A stretch of DNA of 64,000 bases, taken from the NCBI RefSeq assembly GCF_001667505.1, contig NZ_LZHZ01000048.1, positions 120,406 through 184,405 of the forward strand, in the 5' to 3' direction. Below, piece after piece: positions 43,150 through 52,319 of this stretch. Under the pieces are notes generated by a model. That model saw only the letters and a list, made by a program, of their open reading frames with translations, searched no databases and was not told the DNA's origin. The stretch comes from Mycobacterium sp. ACS1612 (GTDB lineage Bacteria; Actinomycetota; Actinomycetes; Mycobacteriales; Mycobacteriaceae). Each line of letters opens with the position of its first letter. Position 1 is the first letter of the stretch. The translations under genes and the position numbers were made by a program.

Positions 43150-44481
43150 ATGACCGATCGCCTCACCGGAACCAGGGCCGTCACAACGTTGACCGACCTG
43201 GGATTCGCTTCGATCGCCGCGGGAGTGCTGGCGCGGCGGCGTCCGGTCGTGCGGGCGCTGGAGAAGATGCAGGCCGACGACAGGGCGATCAGTCGGATGA
43301 AACGACTGCGCGACGAGTTCGGCCGCGGGCCCGTCGAGGTAATGGTGCCGGGCAGGCGGATGGTGGTGGTGCTCGACCCCGAGGACGTCGGGCGCGTGCT
43401 GGCGGAGGCGCCCGTGCCGTTCCATCCCGCGAATCGCGAGAAGCGCAAGGCGCTCGAATGGTTCCAACCGCACGGCGTGTTGATATCCCAAGGCCCGATC
43501 CGCCGGCAGCGCCGCGCGTTCAACGATGTGGCGTTGGAGTCGGGTTGGGAGTTGCACAGCCTGGCGGGCGCGTTCGTCGGCGTCATCGGTGACGAGGCGC
43601 GCGAGCTAGTGGCCGGTGCGGCGGCGCAGGGCCATCTCGACTCGGCCACCTTCATGCGGGCCTGGTGGTCGCTGGTGCGCCGAATCACGTTGGGCGACCG
43701 GGCATGTGACGATGATGCGATCACCGACAAGCTGTTGCGGCTGCGCAAGGCGGGCAACTGGTCGTTTCTGTCGATGCCGCACTACCGGGCACGTGCGAGG
43801 TTTTTCGAACATCTCTACACCTACCTGGAGGACCCGCAGCCGGGCACACTGGCGGCCGCGGTGGCCGACGCGCCGGCCAGCGGGGCGGTCGATCCGGTGG
43901 GCCAGATACCCCAGTGGCTCTTCGCTTTTGACGCGGCCGGAATGGCGTCGCTGCGCGCCCTGGCGCTGCTCGCTACCCATCCCGATCGGCTGTCCATGGC
44001 GCTCGACGACGTCGGCGACCCGGAACAGGCTTCGCTGCGGCCCCATTTACGAAGCGTGGTACTCGAATCCGTGCGGCTCTGGCCGACGACGCCGACGATC
44101 CTGCGCGATACCACCGAGGACACGCAGTGGCGCAACGGCAGCATCGCCAAGGGTGCCGGTTTGATGATCGTCGTGCCGGCGTTCCATCGCGATGATCAAC
44201 TGCTGCCGTTCGCGCACACGTTCGCCCCCGACATCTGGCTCGACGGGACAGCGCAGCGATATCCGCAGTTGGTGCCGTTCTCCGCGGGTCCCGCCGAGTG
44301 CCCAGGCCGAAATCTCGTGCTGTTCGTGACCAGCACCCTGCTCGCGCATCTGCTGCGTGCCCTGACTTTCGAGCTGACCTCGAACCCGCGGCTGGTGCCG
44401 GACCAGCCTCTGCCGATGACGTTGAACCAGTTGACGCTCGACTTCGCCGTCAAGTCGTTGCCGCACAGATCCGCGGTCTGA
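43150..44481 (+). CDS. Cytochrome P450
   Basis: A 443-residue P450. The I-helix is FAFDAAGMASLRAL (acid/alcohol pair replaced by AGMAS), the K-helix ExxR is VVLESVRLWPT and the heme-binding loop is FSAGPAECPGRNL, with Cys as the iron ligand. It is a soluble bacterial-type monooxygenase; the substrate is unknown. There is no ferredoxin next to it. ATG 43150 (MTDRLTGTRAV) is used; the frame extends upstream into the divergent gene. Confidence 0.92.
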   Translation: MTDRLTGTRAVTTLTDLGFASIAAGVLARRRPVVRALEKMQADDRAISRMKRLRDEFGRGPVEVMVPGRRMVVVLDPEDVGRVLAEAPVPFHPANREKRKALEWFQPHGVLISQGPIRRQRRAFNDVALESGWELHSLAGAFVGVIGDEARELVAGAAAQGHLDSATFMRAWWSLVRRITLGDRACDDDAITDKLLRLRKAGNWSFLSMPHYRARARFFEHLYTYLEDPQPGTLAAAVADAPASGAVDPVGQIPQWLFAFDAAGMASLRALALLATHPDRLSMALDDVGDPEQASLRPHLRSVVLESVRLWPTTPTILRDTTEDTQWRNGSIAKGAGLMIVVPAFHRDDQLLPFAHTFAPDIWLDGTAQRYPQLVPFSAGPAECPGRNLVLFVTSTLLAHLLRALTFELTSNPRLVPDQPLPMTLNQLTLDFAVKSLPHRSAV

Positions 44482-44586
44482 ACCCGCCGGCGTCGCGCTG
44501 TGCGACACACCTCGTAAGTCAACAGAACGACTGCAGTAAGTGGCAGGCTGTAACCGCATCCAGGCGGTCAACCCACGAGGATTCCC

Positions 44587-46002
44587 ATGGCAGTTGAGGT
44601 GGAACGCCGAACCATCGACGTGGTTCCCGACAACGAGCGGCACGGGAAGCCACGCGACCAGTTCACGCTGTGGTTCGGCGCCAACATGCAGATCACCGCG
44701 ATCGTCGACGGTGCGCTGGCCGTGGTGTTCGGCGCCGACCCGCTGTGGGCAATCATCGGCTTGCTGATCGGCAACGTCTGCGGCGGTGTCGTGATGGCTT
44801 TGCACTCGGCGCAGGGCCCGAAAATGGGTATCCCGCAGATGATCTCCAGCCGGGCCCAATTCGGGGTGTGGGGAGCGTGTCTTCCGTTGGTGTTGGTGGT
44901 GCTCATGTATCTGGGCTTCGCCGCCACCGGCACGGTGCTCTCTGGTCAGGCGATCAACGAGATCCTCGGCATCGACGCGCCATCGGTAGGCATCGTCATC
45001 TTCGGATTGCTGACACTGATCGTCGCCGTCATCGGCTACCGCATGATTCATCGGTTGGGTCGGTTGGCCACCGTCGTCTGCGCCGTCGGATTCACCTACA
45101 TCGGCATCCGGATGCTGATGGAATACGACGTGCCCGCATTGCTCGGGGCCAAGCCGTTCGACGTCGCTACGTTCTTGTTGGCGGTGTCGCTCGGCGCGGG
45201 ATGGCAGCTGACCTTCGGCCCCTACGTTGCGGATTACTCTCGCTATCTGCCCCGATCGACGCCCGAATCGAGTACGTTCTGGAGCACTTTCCTCGGTTCG
45301 GTGATCGGGTCGCAGTGGTCGATGACGCTCGGCGCGATCGTTGCCGCGGGGGCCGGCGATGAGTTCCTGGCGTCCCAGGTCACCTTCATCGGAGACCTGG
45401 CAGGCGGCGTGGTGGTCGCAACGGCGATATACGTCGTGATCGTCACCGGCAAGCTCGCGGTCAACTGTCTGAACGCATACGGCGGCCTGATGACCATCCT
45501 GACCACGGCGACGGCTTTCACCAGGACTGCCCGTGTGCCCCAATGGATCCGAACGGCGTGCGTGGCGGCGTTCATTGTGATCTCCGTGATCACCGCGCTG
45601 ATCGCCACGAAAGACTTCCTCGACAACTTCCGGAACTTCGTGCTGTTGATACTGATGGCCTTCACCCCGTGGAGCGCGGTCAACCTGGTTGACTACTACC
45701 TGATCTCGAAGGAACGGGTCGACATCCCCGCTCTGTACGATCCGAACGGGCGTTATGGCCGGATGAACTTCACCGCGTTGGTGAGTTACGTGATCGGCAT
45801 CCTGATACAACTGCCGTTCTTGTCCCAATCGCTCTATACCGGTCCACTGGTGGACGACCTCGGAGGCGCCGACATCTCCTGGATCGTCGGTTTACTGGGA
45901 ACCGCCGCCCTGTACTACTTTTGGGCGAGAAGAACCGCCCGCCCGCCGTCGCAGATGATTTATCCCGACGGCGTGAGCGCCGTTTCTGGTGAGCGGGGTT
46001 GA
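44587..46002 (+). CDS. NCS1-family purine/cytosine permease
   Basis: A 471-residue transporter with about 12 transmembrane helices. The family blocks are DQFTLWFGANMQITAIVDGAL, GPKMGIPQMISSRAQFGVWGA, LTFGPYVADYSRYLPRS and FTPWSAVNLVDYYLISK. It imports a nucleobase or related heterocycle with a cation (cytosine, allantoin, hydantoin or thiamine in relatives). No matching catabolic enzyme is adjacent. Its 3' end overlaps the convergent peptidase by 43 bases. Confidence 0.9.
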   Translation: MAVEVERRTIDVVPDNERHGKPRDQFTLWFGANMQITAIVDGALAVVFGADPLWAIIGLLIGNVCGGVVMALHSAQGPKMGIPQMISSRAQFGVWGACLPLVLVVLMYLGFAATGTVLSGQAINEILGIDAPSVGIVIFGLLTLIVAVIGYRMIHRLGRLATVVCAVGFTYIGIRMLMEYDVPALLGAKPFDVATFLLAVSLGAGWQLTFGPYVADYSRYLPRSTPESSTFWSTFLGSVIGSQWSMTLGAIVAAGAGDEFLASQVTFIGDLAGGVVVATAIYVVIVTGKLAVNCLNAYGGLMTILTTATAFTRTARVPQWIRTACVAAFIVISVITALIATKDFLDNFRNFVLLILMAFTPWSAVNLVDYYLISKERVDIPALYDPNGRYGRMNFTALVSYVIGILIQLPFLSQSLYTGPLVDDLGGADISWIVGLLGTAALYYFWARRTARPPSQMIYPDGVSAVSGERG

Positions 46003-47999
46003 TCGCTCAGCATCCGATGCAGGAACTCGTAGATCAACGCCGACCGGAACGCGATCTGTGAGTTGTCCGCGGCGCCCGCGTGCCCGCCCTCGATGTTCTC
46101 GTAGTACCGCACCGGCTGGCCCGCCGCCTCGAGTGCCGCGGTCATTTTCCTGGCGTGTCCGGGATGTACCCGGTCGTCGCGCGTCGACGTCGTGATCAAC
46201 ACAGGCGGATAGCGTCGCTCCGACGAAATGTTCTGATACGGCGAGTATTTGGAGATGAACTCCCAGTCGTCCGGGTTGTCGGGATCGCCGTACTCGGCCA
46301 CCCACGATGCGCCGGCCAGCAGCAAGTGGAAGCGACGCATGTCGAGCAGCGGCACACTGCACACCAGAGCGCCGAACAGTTCGGGGTACTTGGTCAGCAT
46401 GATGCCCATCAGCAGGCCGCCGTTGCTTCCGCCCTGCGCGCCCAATTGCCCGACGGTGGTGATGCCGCGCCGCACCAGATCGGCTGCCACCGCGGCGAAG
46501 TCCTCGTGCACCAGGTGCCTGCCCTCACGCATCGCCTGGGTGTGCCAACGCGGTCCGTACTCGCCGCCGCCGCGGATATTGGCCAGCACGTAGGTGCCGC
46601 CGCGTGACAGCCACAGGCGGCCGAGCACTCCGGCGTAGCCCGGCGTGCTCGAACTCTCGAAGCCGCCGTACCCGTTCAGCAGCGTCTTGCCCGGCCCGGT
46701 CGAATCGCGGTGTCCCACCACAAAATACGGGATCATCGTGCCGTCGGCCGACGCGACGAAGTTCTGCGTCACCTCGATGTCCGACGCATCGAAGAACGTA
46801 GGCGCGCTCTTGATTTCCGTCACCTCGCCGCCCGCGTGGCCCCACAGCAGCCGCGACGGCAGATCGAAGCCGCTCGAGTCGAGAAACATCTCGTCGCCGT
46901 ACTCGTCGACGTCGACCAGCACGGTGTGGGTGTTCGGCGGGATGCCCGGGATCGGTTCGGCCTGCCACGACCCAGGGGTGACCAGTTCGACCTTGCTGGC
47001 CACGTCGACCAGGCTGACCAGTATCAGGTGGTCGCGCGTCCACGCGTAGTTCTCCAGGCTGGAATGCTCGTCGGGTTCGAATACCACGCTCAATTCTGCT
47101 GTGCCCGCGAGGAATTCCTCGTAGTTGGCCGCCAGCAGGCATCCGGCCGGGTAGATCGTGGTGCCCACCGCCCACTCGGTGCGCGGCCGGATCAGCAACC
47201 ACTCGCGGTGCAGCGAGATGTTGGCGTCGGTGGGGACGCCGATGCGGATCAACTCGTTGCCACGCAACTCGTAGCGCTCGCGGTTGAAGAAGTCGAGGGA
47301 CCGGGTGATCAGCAGCCGTTCGAAGCCCGGAGTCCGGTCGTACCCGCCGCCGACGCTGACATCCGACGGGTCACCGGTGAACAGGGTCTGCGCCTCCTCG
47401 AGCGGCTGACCGCGCCGCCAGCGCTTGACGATGCGCGGATAGCCGGATTCGGTCAGCGAGCCCTCACCGAAGTCGGTGCCCACCAGCACGGTGTCCTCGT
47501 CTTCCCACGACAGCCCGGACTTGGCCTCGGGCAGCTGGAAGCCGTCGGACACGAATTCCCGTTTCACCATGTCGAATTCGCGCACGACGGTGGCGTCGGC
47601 GCCGCCACGCGACAGCTCGATCAGCGCCAGCGTGTAGTCGGGCTCGATGACCTCGGCGCCCGCCCACACCCAGTTCTCGCCGTCGGCGCGCGCGAGTTCG
47701 TCGATGTCGAGGATGACGTCCCAGTCCGGCTGTTCGGTGCGGTAGCTCTCCAGCGTCGTGCGCCGCCACAGCCCACGCGTGTTGCGCGCATCGCGCCAGA
47801 AGTTGTACAGGTACTCGCCGCGGCGCCGCACGTACGGGATACGGGTGTCGGTGTCGAGGATCTCCAGCGCCTCGGCGCGCATCTGCTCGAACCGCTCGCT
47901 GGTCAGCTCCGCAACGGTCGGCTCGTTGTGCCTGCGCACCCAGGCAAGCGCATCGTCGCCGGTGATGTCCTCGAGCCACAGATACGGGTCGTCTTCCAC
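45960..47999 (-). CDS. Prolyl oligopeptidase-family (S9) serine peptidase (Rv0457c orthologue)
   Basis: A 679-residue S9A peptidase. An N-terminal stretch (DPYLWLEDITGDDALAWV) and a seven-bladed propeller lead to the hydrolase domain. The nucleophile Ser is in GAQGGSNGGLLMG (~525), the Asp in TTSTRDDRVHPGHA (~610) and the His in EGGHAGA (~645). It cleaves short proline-containing peptides; there is no signal peptide, so it is cytosolic. It lies 25 bases downstream of the monooxygenase on the same strand and may be co-transcribed with it. Confidence 0.93.
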   Translation of the reverse strand: MEDDPYLWLEDITGDDALAWVRRHNEPTVAELTSERFEQMRAEALEILDTDTRIPYVRRRGEYLYNFWRDARNTRGLWRRTTLESYRTEQPDWDVILDIDELARADGENWVWAGAEVIEPDYTLALIELSRGGADATVVREFDMVKREFVSDGFQLPEAKSGLSWEDEDTVLVGTDFGEGSLTESGYPRIVKRWRRGQPLEEAQTLFTGDPSDVSVGGGYDRTPGFERLLITRSLDFFNRERYELRGNELIRIGVPTDANISLHREWLLIRPRTEWAVGTTIYPAGCLLAANYEEFLAGTAELSVVFEPDEHSSLENYAWTRDHLILVSLVDVASKVELVTPGSWQAEPIPGIPPNTHTVLVDVDEYGDEMFLDSSGFDLPSRLLWGHAGGEVTEIKSAPTFFDASDIEVTQNFVASADGTMIPYFVVGHRDSTGPGKTLLNGYGGFESSSTPGYAGVLGRLWLSRGGTYVLANIRGGGEYGPRWHTQAMREGRHLVHEDFAAVAADLVRRGITTVGQLGAQGGSNGGLLMGIMLTKYPELFGALVCSVPLLDMRRFHLLLAGASWVAEYGDPDNPDDWEFISKYSPYQNISSERRYPPVLITTSTRDDRVHPGHARKMTAALEAAGQPVRYYENIEGGHAGAADNSQIAFRSALIYEFLHRMLSDQPRSPETALTPSG

Positions 48000-48024
48000 G
48001 CTCCCATCTTGCCGGGCGGCCCGA

Positions 48025-49839
48025 TCAGCTCAGGTGGTGCACCTCCTGCAGGCCGTACACCGGCGTCGGGATCCCCTCGTGGCGGGCTTTGAGTTGCAGC
48101 GCCAGGTACAGCGAGTAGTGCCGCGACTGGTGCAGGTTGCCGCCGTGAAACCACAGGTTGTCCTGCTGGGTCGGCTTCCACATGTTGCGCTGCTCGCCTT
48201 CCCACGGGCCGGGATCTTTGGTGGTGTTGCTGCCAAGGCCCCACACCTTGCCGACCTTGTCGGCGACGTCCTGTCCGATCAGGTCGGCCGCCCAGCCGTT
48301 CATCGAGCCGTACCCTGTCGCATAGACCACCAGGTCTGCGGGCAGTTCCGTACCGTCGGCGAGCACGACCGAATCTTCGGTCAACCGGTCGACTTGGCCA
48401 TGCGCCAGTTTGATCCTGCCGTCGGCGACCAGATCGCACGCTCCGACGTCGATGTAGTAGCCGGATCCGCGGCGCAGATACTTCATGAAGAGTCCGGATC
48501 CGTCGTCGCCCCAGTCGAGTTCGAAGCCGGCGGCGGTCAGTCGGTCGTAGAACTGTTTGTCCCGTTCGCGCATCGCGTTGTAGAGCGGGATCTGGAACTC
48601 ATGCAGGATCCGGTACGGCAGCGACGCAAACGTCAGATCGGCCTTCTCCGTTGTCATCCCGGCGGCGACGGCGCGTTCGGAGTAGAGGTCGCCGAGGCCG
48701 ATGTCCATTAGGGTGTCCGATTTGACGATGTGCGTCGAGGACCGCTGCACCATGGTGACGTCGACGCCATTCTCGTAGAGCGCCTTGCAGATGTCGTGCG
48801 CTGAGTTGTTCGACCCGACGACAACGGCTTTCTTGCCGGCGTAGCGATCCGGGCCGGGGTGTGCGCTCGAGTGATGCTGATCCCCGCGGAACACCTCCTG
48901 GCCGGGCAGCGTCGGCACGTTGGGCTTGCCCGACATTCCGGTCGCGAGCACAAGGTGGACCGGGCGCAGCGTCAACCGTTCGCCGTCGCGGTCCACCTCG
49001 ACGGTCCAGCGACCGGCAGCGGCGTCGAACGACGCCGACAGGCACGTGGTCTTCGGCCAGTACGGGACCTCCATCACGCGGGTGTAGAACTCCAGCCAGT
49101 CGCCGATCTTGTCCTTGGGCGAGAACACCGGCCAGTTCTGTGGGAACGGCAGGTACGGCAGGTGGTCGTACCACACCGGATCGTGCAGACACAGCGACTT
49201 GTAACGCTTGCGCCACTGGTCGCCTGGCCGTTCATGCTTGTCGAGCACGATCGCGGGCACGCCCAGCTGGCGCAGCCTGGCACCAAGCGCGATGCCGCCC
49301 TGCCCGCCGCCGACCACGACCACATACGGCTGCACTGTCCGTCCCAGCGACGCGTCCTCCTCGGCGCGTTTCTCGGCCCAGGACCGCGGATCGGGGTCGT
49401 CGCCGTGGACAGCGCCCAGCACGCGGGTCGCGCCCTTTCGCTCCTCGTGCCCCTTGAGCTCCTGCATCGCTGTCAGGAACGTCCAAGCCTGGTCAGCCTT
49501 TAGCCGAAGATGCCCGACGCCGCGTCCCACCGCGGTCTCGAACTCGATGAACGCCGACGTGACGTCGCCGTCTTCGGTCGGGGCCTCCCGCGTCCGGAAG
49601 CCGGACGGGTCGGTGTCCGACAACCGAGCGCCGAGCATGTCGGCAATCTCATCGCGGCCCTCAACGGTCTTGATGTTCCAGGTGAACGCGACCAGGTCGC
49701 GCCAAAAGCTGTCGACGGCGAACTTCTGCACCACTCGGTCGATGTCCCGGGCCGCCAGCGCCGCCTCGAAATCGGCGAGCCAGGCGTCAACCCGTTGCTG
49801 CGGGGTCGTGGCGGCGGCGGAATCCAGAATTTGTGTCAT
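48025..49839 (-). CDS. Flavin-containing (Baeyer-Villiger-type) monooxygenase with an N-terminal SnoaL-like domain
   Basis: A 604-residue protein. Residues ~15-135 resemble an NTF2/SnoaL fold (DAWLADFEAALAARDIDRVV, ... WRDLVAFTWNIKTVEGRDEI). The main part is an FMO: FAD site VVVVGGGQGGIALGARL (~172), NADPH site AVVVGSNNSAHDICKAL (~341), and a C-terminal DLVVYATGYGSM. It oxidises organic substrates with NADPH and O2; a ketone substrate is plausible because it diverges from an alcohol dehydrogenase. ATG 49839 is chosen; the frame extends upstream into the divergent promoter. Confidence 0.88.
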   Translation of the reverse strand: MTQILDSAAATTPQQRVDAWLADFEAALAARDIDRVVQKFAVDSFWRDLVAFTWNIKTVEGRDEIADMLGARLSDTDPSGFRTREAPTEDGDVTSAFIEFETAVGRGVGHLRLKADQAWTFLTAMQELKGHEERKGATRVLGAVHGDDPDPRSWAEKRAEEDASLGRTVQPYVVVVGGGQGGIALGARLRQLGVPAIVLDKHERPGDQWRKRYKSLCLHDPVWYDHLPYLPFPQNWPVFSPKDKIGDWLEFYTRVMEVPYWPKTTCLSASFDAAAGRWTVEVDRDGERLTLRPVHLVLATGMSGKPNVPTLPGQEVFRGDQHHSSAHPGPDRYAGKKAVVVGSNNSAHDICKALYENGVDVTMVQRSSTHIVKSDTLMDIGLGDLYSERAVAAGMTTEKADLTFASLPYRILHEFQIPLYNAMRERDKQFYDRLTAAGFELDWGDDGSGLFMKYLRRGSGYYIDVGACDLVADGRIKLAHGQVDRLTEDSVVLADGTELPADLVVYATGYGSMNGWAADLIGQDVADKVGKVWGLGSNTTKDPGPWEGEQRNMWKPTQQDNLWFHGGNLHQSRHYSLYLALQLKARHEGIPTPVYGLQEVHHLS

Positions 49840-49848
49840 ATGACCTAG

Positions 49849-49911
49849 GACACACCGCGGTCGTTTTGTGCACAAGGGTTGCAACGCGCTGCAACTCTCC
49901 CGCGGTGTGTC
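49849..49911. promoter_or_regulatory. Nested palindromes in the monooxygenase/alcohol dehydrogenase divergent promoter
   Basis: An outer perfect 12-bp inverted repeat has GACACACCGCGG at 49849-49860 and CCGCGGTGTGTC at 49900-49911. Inside it are TTGTGCACAA (49866-49875, perfect palindrome) and GTTGCA-N6-TGCAAC (49878-49895). The 95-base gap is almost filled. They are candidate binding sites for the GAF regulator at 51027. Confidence 0.65.
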
Positions 49912-49934
49912 TGCGGTCACATACAACTGCAGCC

Positions 49935-50984
49935 ATGAAAGCAGCTGTTTATTACGGACCGAACAAGGTCGAGGTCGCCGACGTGCCCGAGCCGGACCCG
50001 GGCCCGGGCACCGTGAAGCTGAAGGTCGGTTTCAACGGCATCTGCGGCACCGATCTGCACGAGTACTACGCGGGCCCCATCTTCATTCCGACCGAACCGC
50101 ATCCGCTCACCGGGCGTGAGCTGCCGCTGACGATCGGGCACGAATTCTCCGGCGTCGTCACCGATCTCGGCGCCGGCGTCACGGATTGGGAAGTAGGTGA
50201 CCGCGTCGCGGTGGAGCCGATCTACAAATGTGGTCGGTGCGCGCCGTGCCTGGCAGGCAACTACAACATCTGCGCGACAATCGGATTTCACGGGTTGATG
50301 TCCGACGGTGGCATGGCCGAATACACCGTCGTCCCAACGAACATGCTGCACAGGCTGCCGGACAACGTGTCGCTGCAACTGGGCGCGCTTGTCGAGCCGA
50401 TGTCGGTCGCGTATCACGCGGCGACTCTGGGAGAACCAGCCGCCGGGGACACGGCCGTCGTGTTCGGTGCTGGACCGATCGGCATCGGTCTGTGGTTTGC
50501 ATTGCGGGGCAAGGGTATTGAGGACGTGTTGGTCGTCGAACCGTCTGCGACCCGTCGCGCGGCGATCGAAGCGCTCGGCGCGCACACCCTGAACCCCATG
50601 GAAACGGACGTGCCGGCGTTCATCGCTGACCGCACTCGCGGGCGCGGCGCAGGCGCCGTGTTCGACGCCGCCGGAGTGGCACCTGCGGTCGAGACCGCAC
50701 TCGCTTGCGTCGGCGCGCGGCGAGCCATGGTCAGCGTGGCGATCTACGAGAAGCCGCTGACGACGCCGCTGCTGAACCTGGTCATGAACGAATCCCGGAT
50801 CCAGGGTTCGCTCTGCTACACGGGCGCCGATTTCGAAGCGGTGATCGGCCTGATGGCGCAAGGTGCGTACGACACGGCGAGCTGGGTGACCGCGATCGCG
50901 ATCGGCGACGTCGTCGACGAAGGGTTCGAAGCACTGCACGCAGGGACGAAGATGAAGGTGCTCGTCGATCCCGCCACTGCGTGA
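49935..50984 (+). CDS. Zinc-dependent alcohol dehydrogenase, 2,3-butanediol dehydrogenase-like
   Basis: A 349-residue medium-chain dehydrogenase. Catalytic Zn ligands are Cys in GICGTDLHEYY and His-Glu in TIGHEFSG; structural Zn cysteines are in KCGRCAPCLAGNYNIC. The NAD site is FGAGPIGIG. The sequence fits 2,3-butanediol/sorbitol dehydrogenases (GPIFIPTEPHPLTG loop). It is the first gene of the plus arm of the palindromic promoter, with the regulator gene 42 bases downstream. Confidence 0.9.
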   Translation: MKAAVYYGPNKVEVADVPEPDPGPGTVKLKVGFNGICGTDLHEYYAGPIFIPTEPHPLTGRELPLTIGHEFSGVVTDLGAGVTDWEVGDRVAVEPIYKCGRCAPCLAGNYNICATIGFHGLMSDGGMAEYTVVPTNMLHRLPDNVSLQLGALVEPMSVAYHAATLGEPAAGDTAVVFGAGPIGIGLWFALRGKGIEDVLVVEPSATRRAAIEALGAHTLNPMETDVPAFIADRTRGRGAGAVFDAAGVAPAVETALACVGARRAMVSVAIYEKPLTTPLLNLVMNESRIQGSLCYTGADFEAVIGLMAQGAYDTASWVTAIAIGDVVDEGFEALHAGTKMKVLVDPATA

Positions 50985-50996
50985 GGGCGTGCTGGT

Positions 50997-51007
50997 CCCG
51001 CGGTGTG
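50997..51007. promoter_or_regulatory. Repeat of the operator half-site upstream of the regulator gene
   Basis: CCCGCGGTGTG at 50997-51007 repeats exactly the 11 bases at 49899-49909. It sits 20 bases before the GAF regulator start, suggesting autoregulation. Confidence 0.45.
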
Positions 51008-51026
51008 ATCAGGAGCACAATCGTCG

Positions 51027-52319
51027 GTGATGCCCCGTTCGTCTGTCCCCGAGCCCGCGGTCGCGGTGGGTGAGGATCCACGTCGCTACGCCCGACTGAT
51101 GTCTGTGGTGTACGACGCCACGATGGCCGGTGATCGTGCCCCTGCACGGCCACGCAAGGTGATCGAAGACTCCTGGCGCCGATTGATGGCGCGCGGCATC
51201 CACCCCGACGCGCTGCCCGCTCCTGAAGTAGAGGACAGCACCCTCGACTTGTTGCGGCACTCCTCCGGACTGCTCGCCGTGCTCAATGAGATCACCCGCG
51301 GGCTCGACTCGTTGGTCGCCGAAGGCGACAACATTCTCGTCATCGCCGACGCGCAGGGGCGGGTGCTGTGGCGGTCCGGATCGCGGTCCGTGCTCGGCCA
51401 AGCCGACCGGTTGGGCTTCGTCGAGGGCGCGCATTGGGGCGAACATGCGGTCGGGACGAATGCCATCGGCACCTCATTGATGTCCAACACCGCGGTGCAG
51501 GTCTTTTCCGCCGAGCACTACGCGCGCAGCCACCACGCCTGGACCTGCGCCGGCGCCCCGATCAAAGACCCGAGAACCGGCCAGGCTATCGGTGTGGTGG
51601 ACGTTTCAGGCCCCGCGGCGACTGTGCACCCCACGACGGTCGCACTGGTCGACGCGGTGGCTCGGCTAGCCGAGGCTCATCTGCGTGAAGAACACGACCG
51701 CATACTGAACCGGTTGCGGACGGTGGCCGCGCCGATCCTGGCCCGGATCGCCAGCCCGGCCCTCGCCGTCGATCCGCAGGGTTGGGTGGCCGCGGTGGAT
51801 TCCTTACCACCGCACAACCGCATCGCCATGCCGCGCGAAATCGCCGCTGGCCGACTGTGGTTCCCGACCCTGGGGGCCTGCGACGTCGAACCGCTGCCGG
51901 GCGGGTGGTTGGTGCGGCTGATCCCCGAGGCCGCCGAGGCCAACGGCCGGCTTGTCCACGCCACCCTGGATCTGCACGACCCCGACGCTCCCTCGTTGCA
52001 AATGGACGGCCAATTCGGTTGCTGGCGGCGCCAATTGTCGCTTCGGCACGCCGAGATTCTGCTCGCGCTTGCGCTGTTCCCCGAAGGGCGATCCGCGCCG
52101 GAATTGGCGGCCGACCTGTACGGTGACCCATCGCGCGTAGTGACAGTGCGCGCCGAATTGTCTCGGCTACGAAAGCAGTACGCCAGTCTGCTCGCTGCCC
52201 AGCCGTACCGCATCGCCGGGTCGGTCAGCTTCGGCGTCGAGTACCCCGACGATCGGGCCGAGTTGTTGCCGTCCTCGACTGCTCCCTTTGTCTGTGCCGC
52301 GCGCCTCGAGTCAGCCTGA
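51027..52319 (+). CDS. GAF-domain transcriptional regulator (AcoR-like N-terminus, no AAA domain)
   Basis: A 430-residue protein. N-terminal RPRKVIEDSWRRLMARGIHPD and the GAF sensor (~70-215; GTNAIGTSLMSNTAVQVFSAEHYARSHHAWTC) are typical of AcoR-type activators. There is no sigma-54 AAA+ domain. The C-terminus (LSLRHAEILLALALFPEGRS, ELAADLYGDPSRVVTVRAELSRLRK) forms a winged helix-turn-helix. Actinobacterial members control alcohol, ketone and alkane catabolism, which fits the neighbouring alcohol dehydrogenase and monooxygenase. AGGAG lies 11 bases before GTG 51027. The 3' end overlaps the convergent coxG-like gene by 9 bases. Confidence 0.87.
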   Translation: MMPRSSVPEPAVAVGEDPRRYARLMSVVYDATMAGDRAPARPRKVIEDSWRRLMARGIHPDALPAPEVEDSTLDLLRHSSGLLAVLNEITRGLDSLVAEGDNILVIADAQGRVLWRSGSRSVLGQADRLGFVEGAHWGEHAVGTNAIGTSLMSNTAVQVFSAEHYARSHHAWTCAGAPIKDPRTGQAIGVVDVSGPAATVHPTTVALVDAVARLAEAHLREEHDRILNRLRTVAAPILARIASPALAVDPQGWVAAVDSLPPHNRIAMPREIAAGRLWFPTLGACDVEPLPGGWLVRLIPEAAEANGRLVHATLDLHDPDAPSLQMDGQFGCWRRQLSLRHAEILLALALFPEGRSAPELAADLYGDPSRVVTVRAELSRLRKQYASLLAAQPYRIAGSVSFGVEYPDDRAELLPSSTAPFVCAARLESA

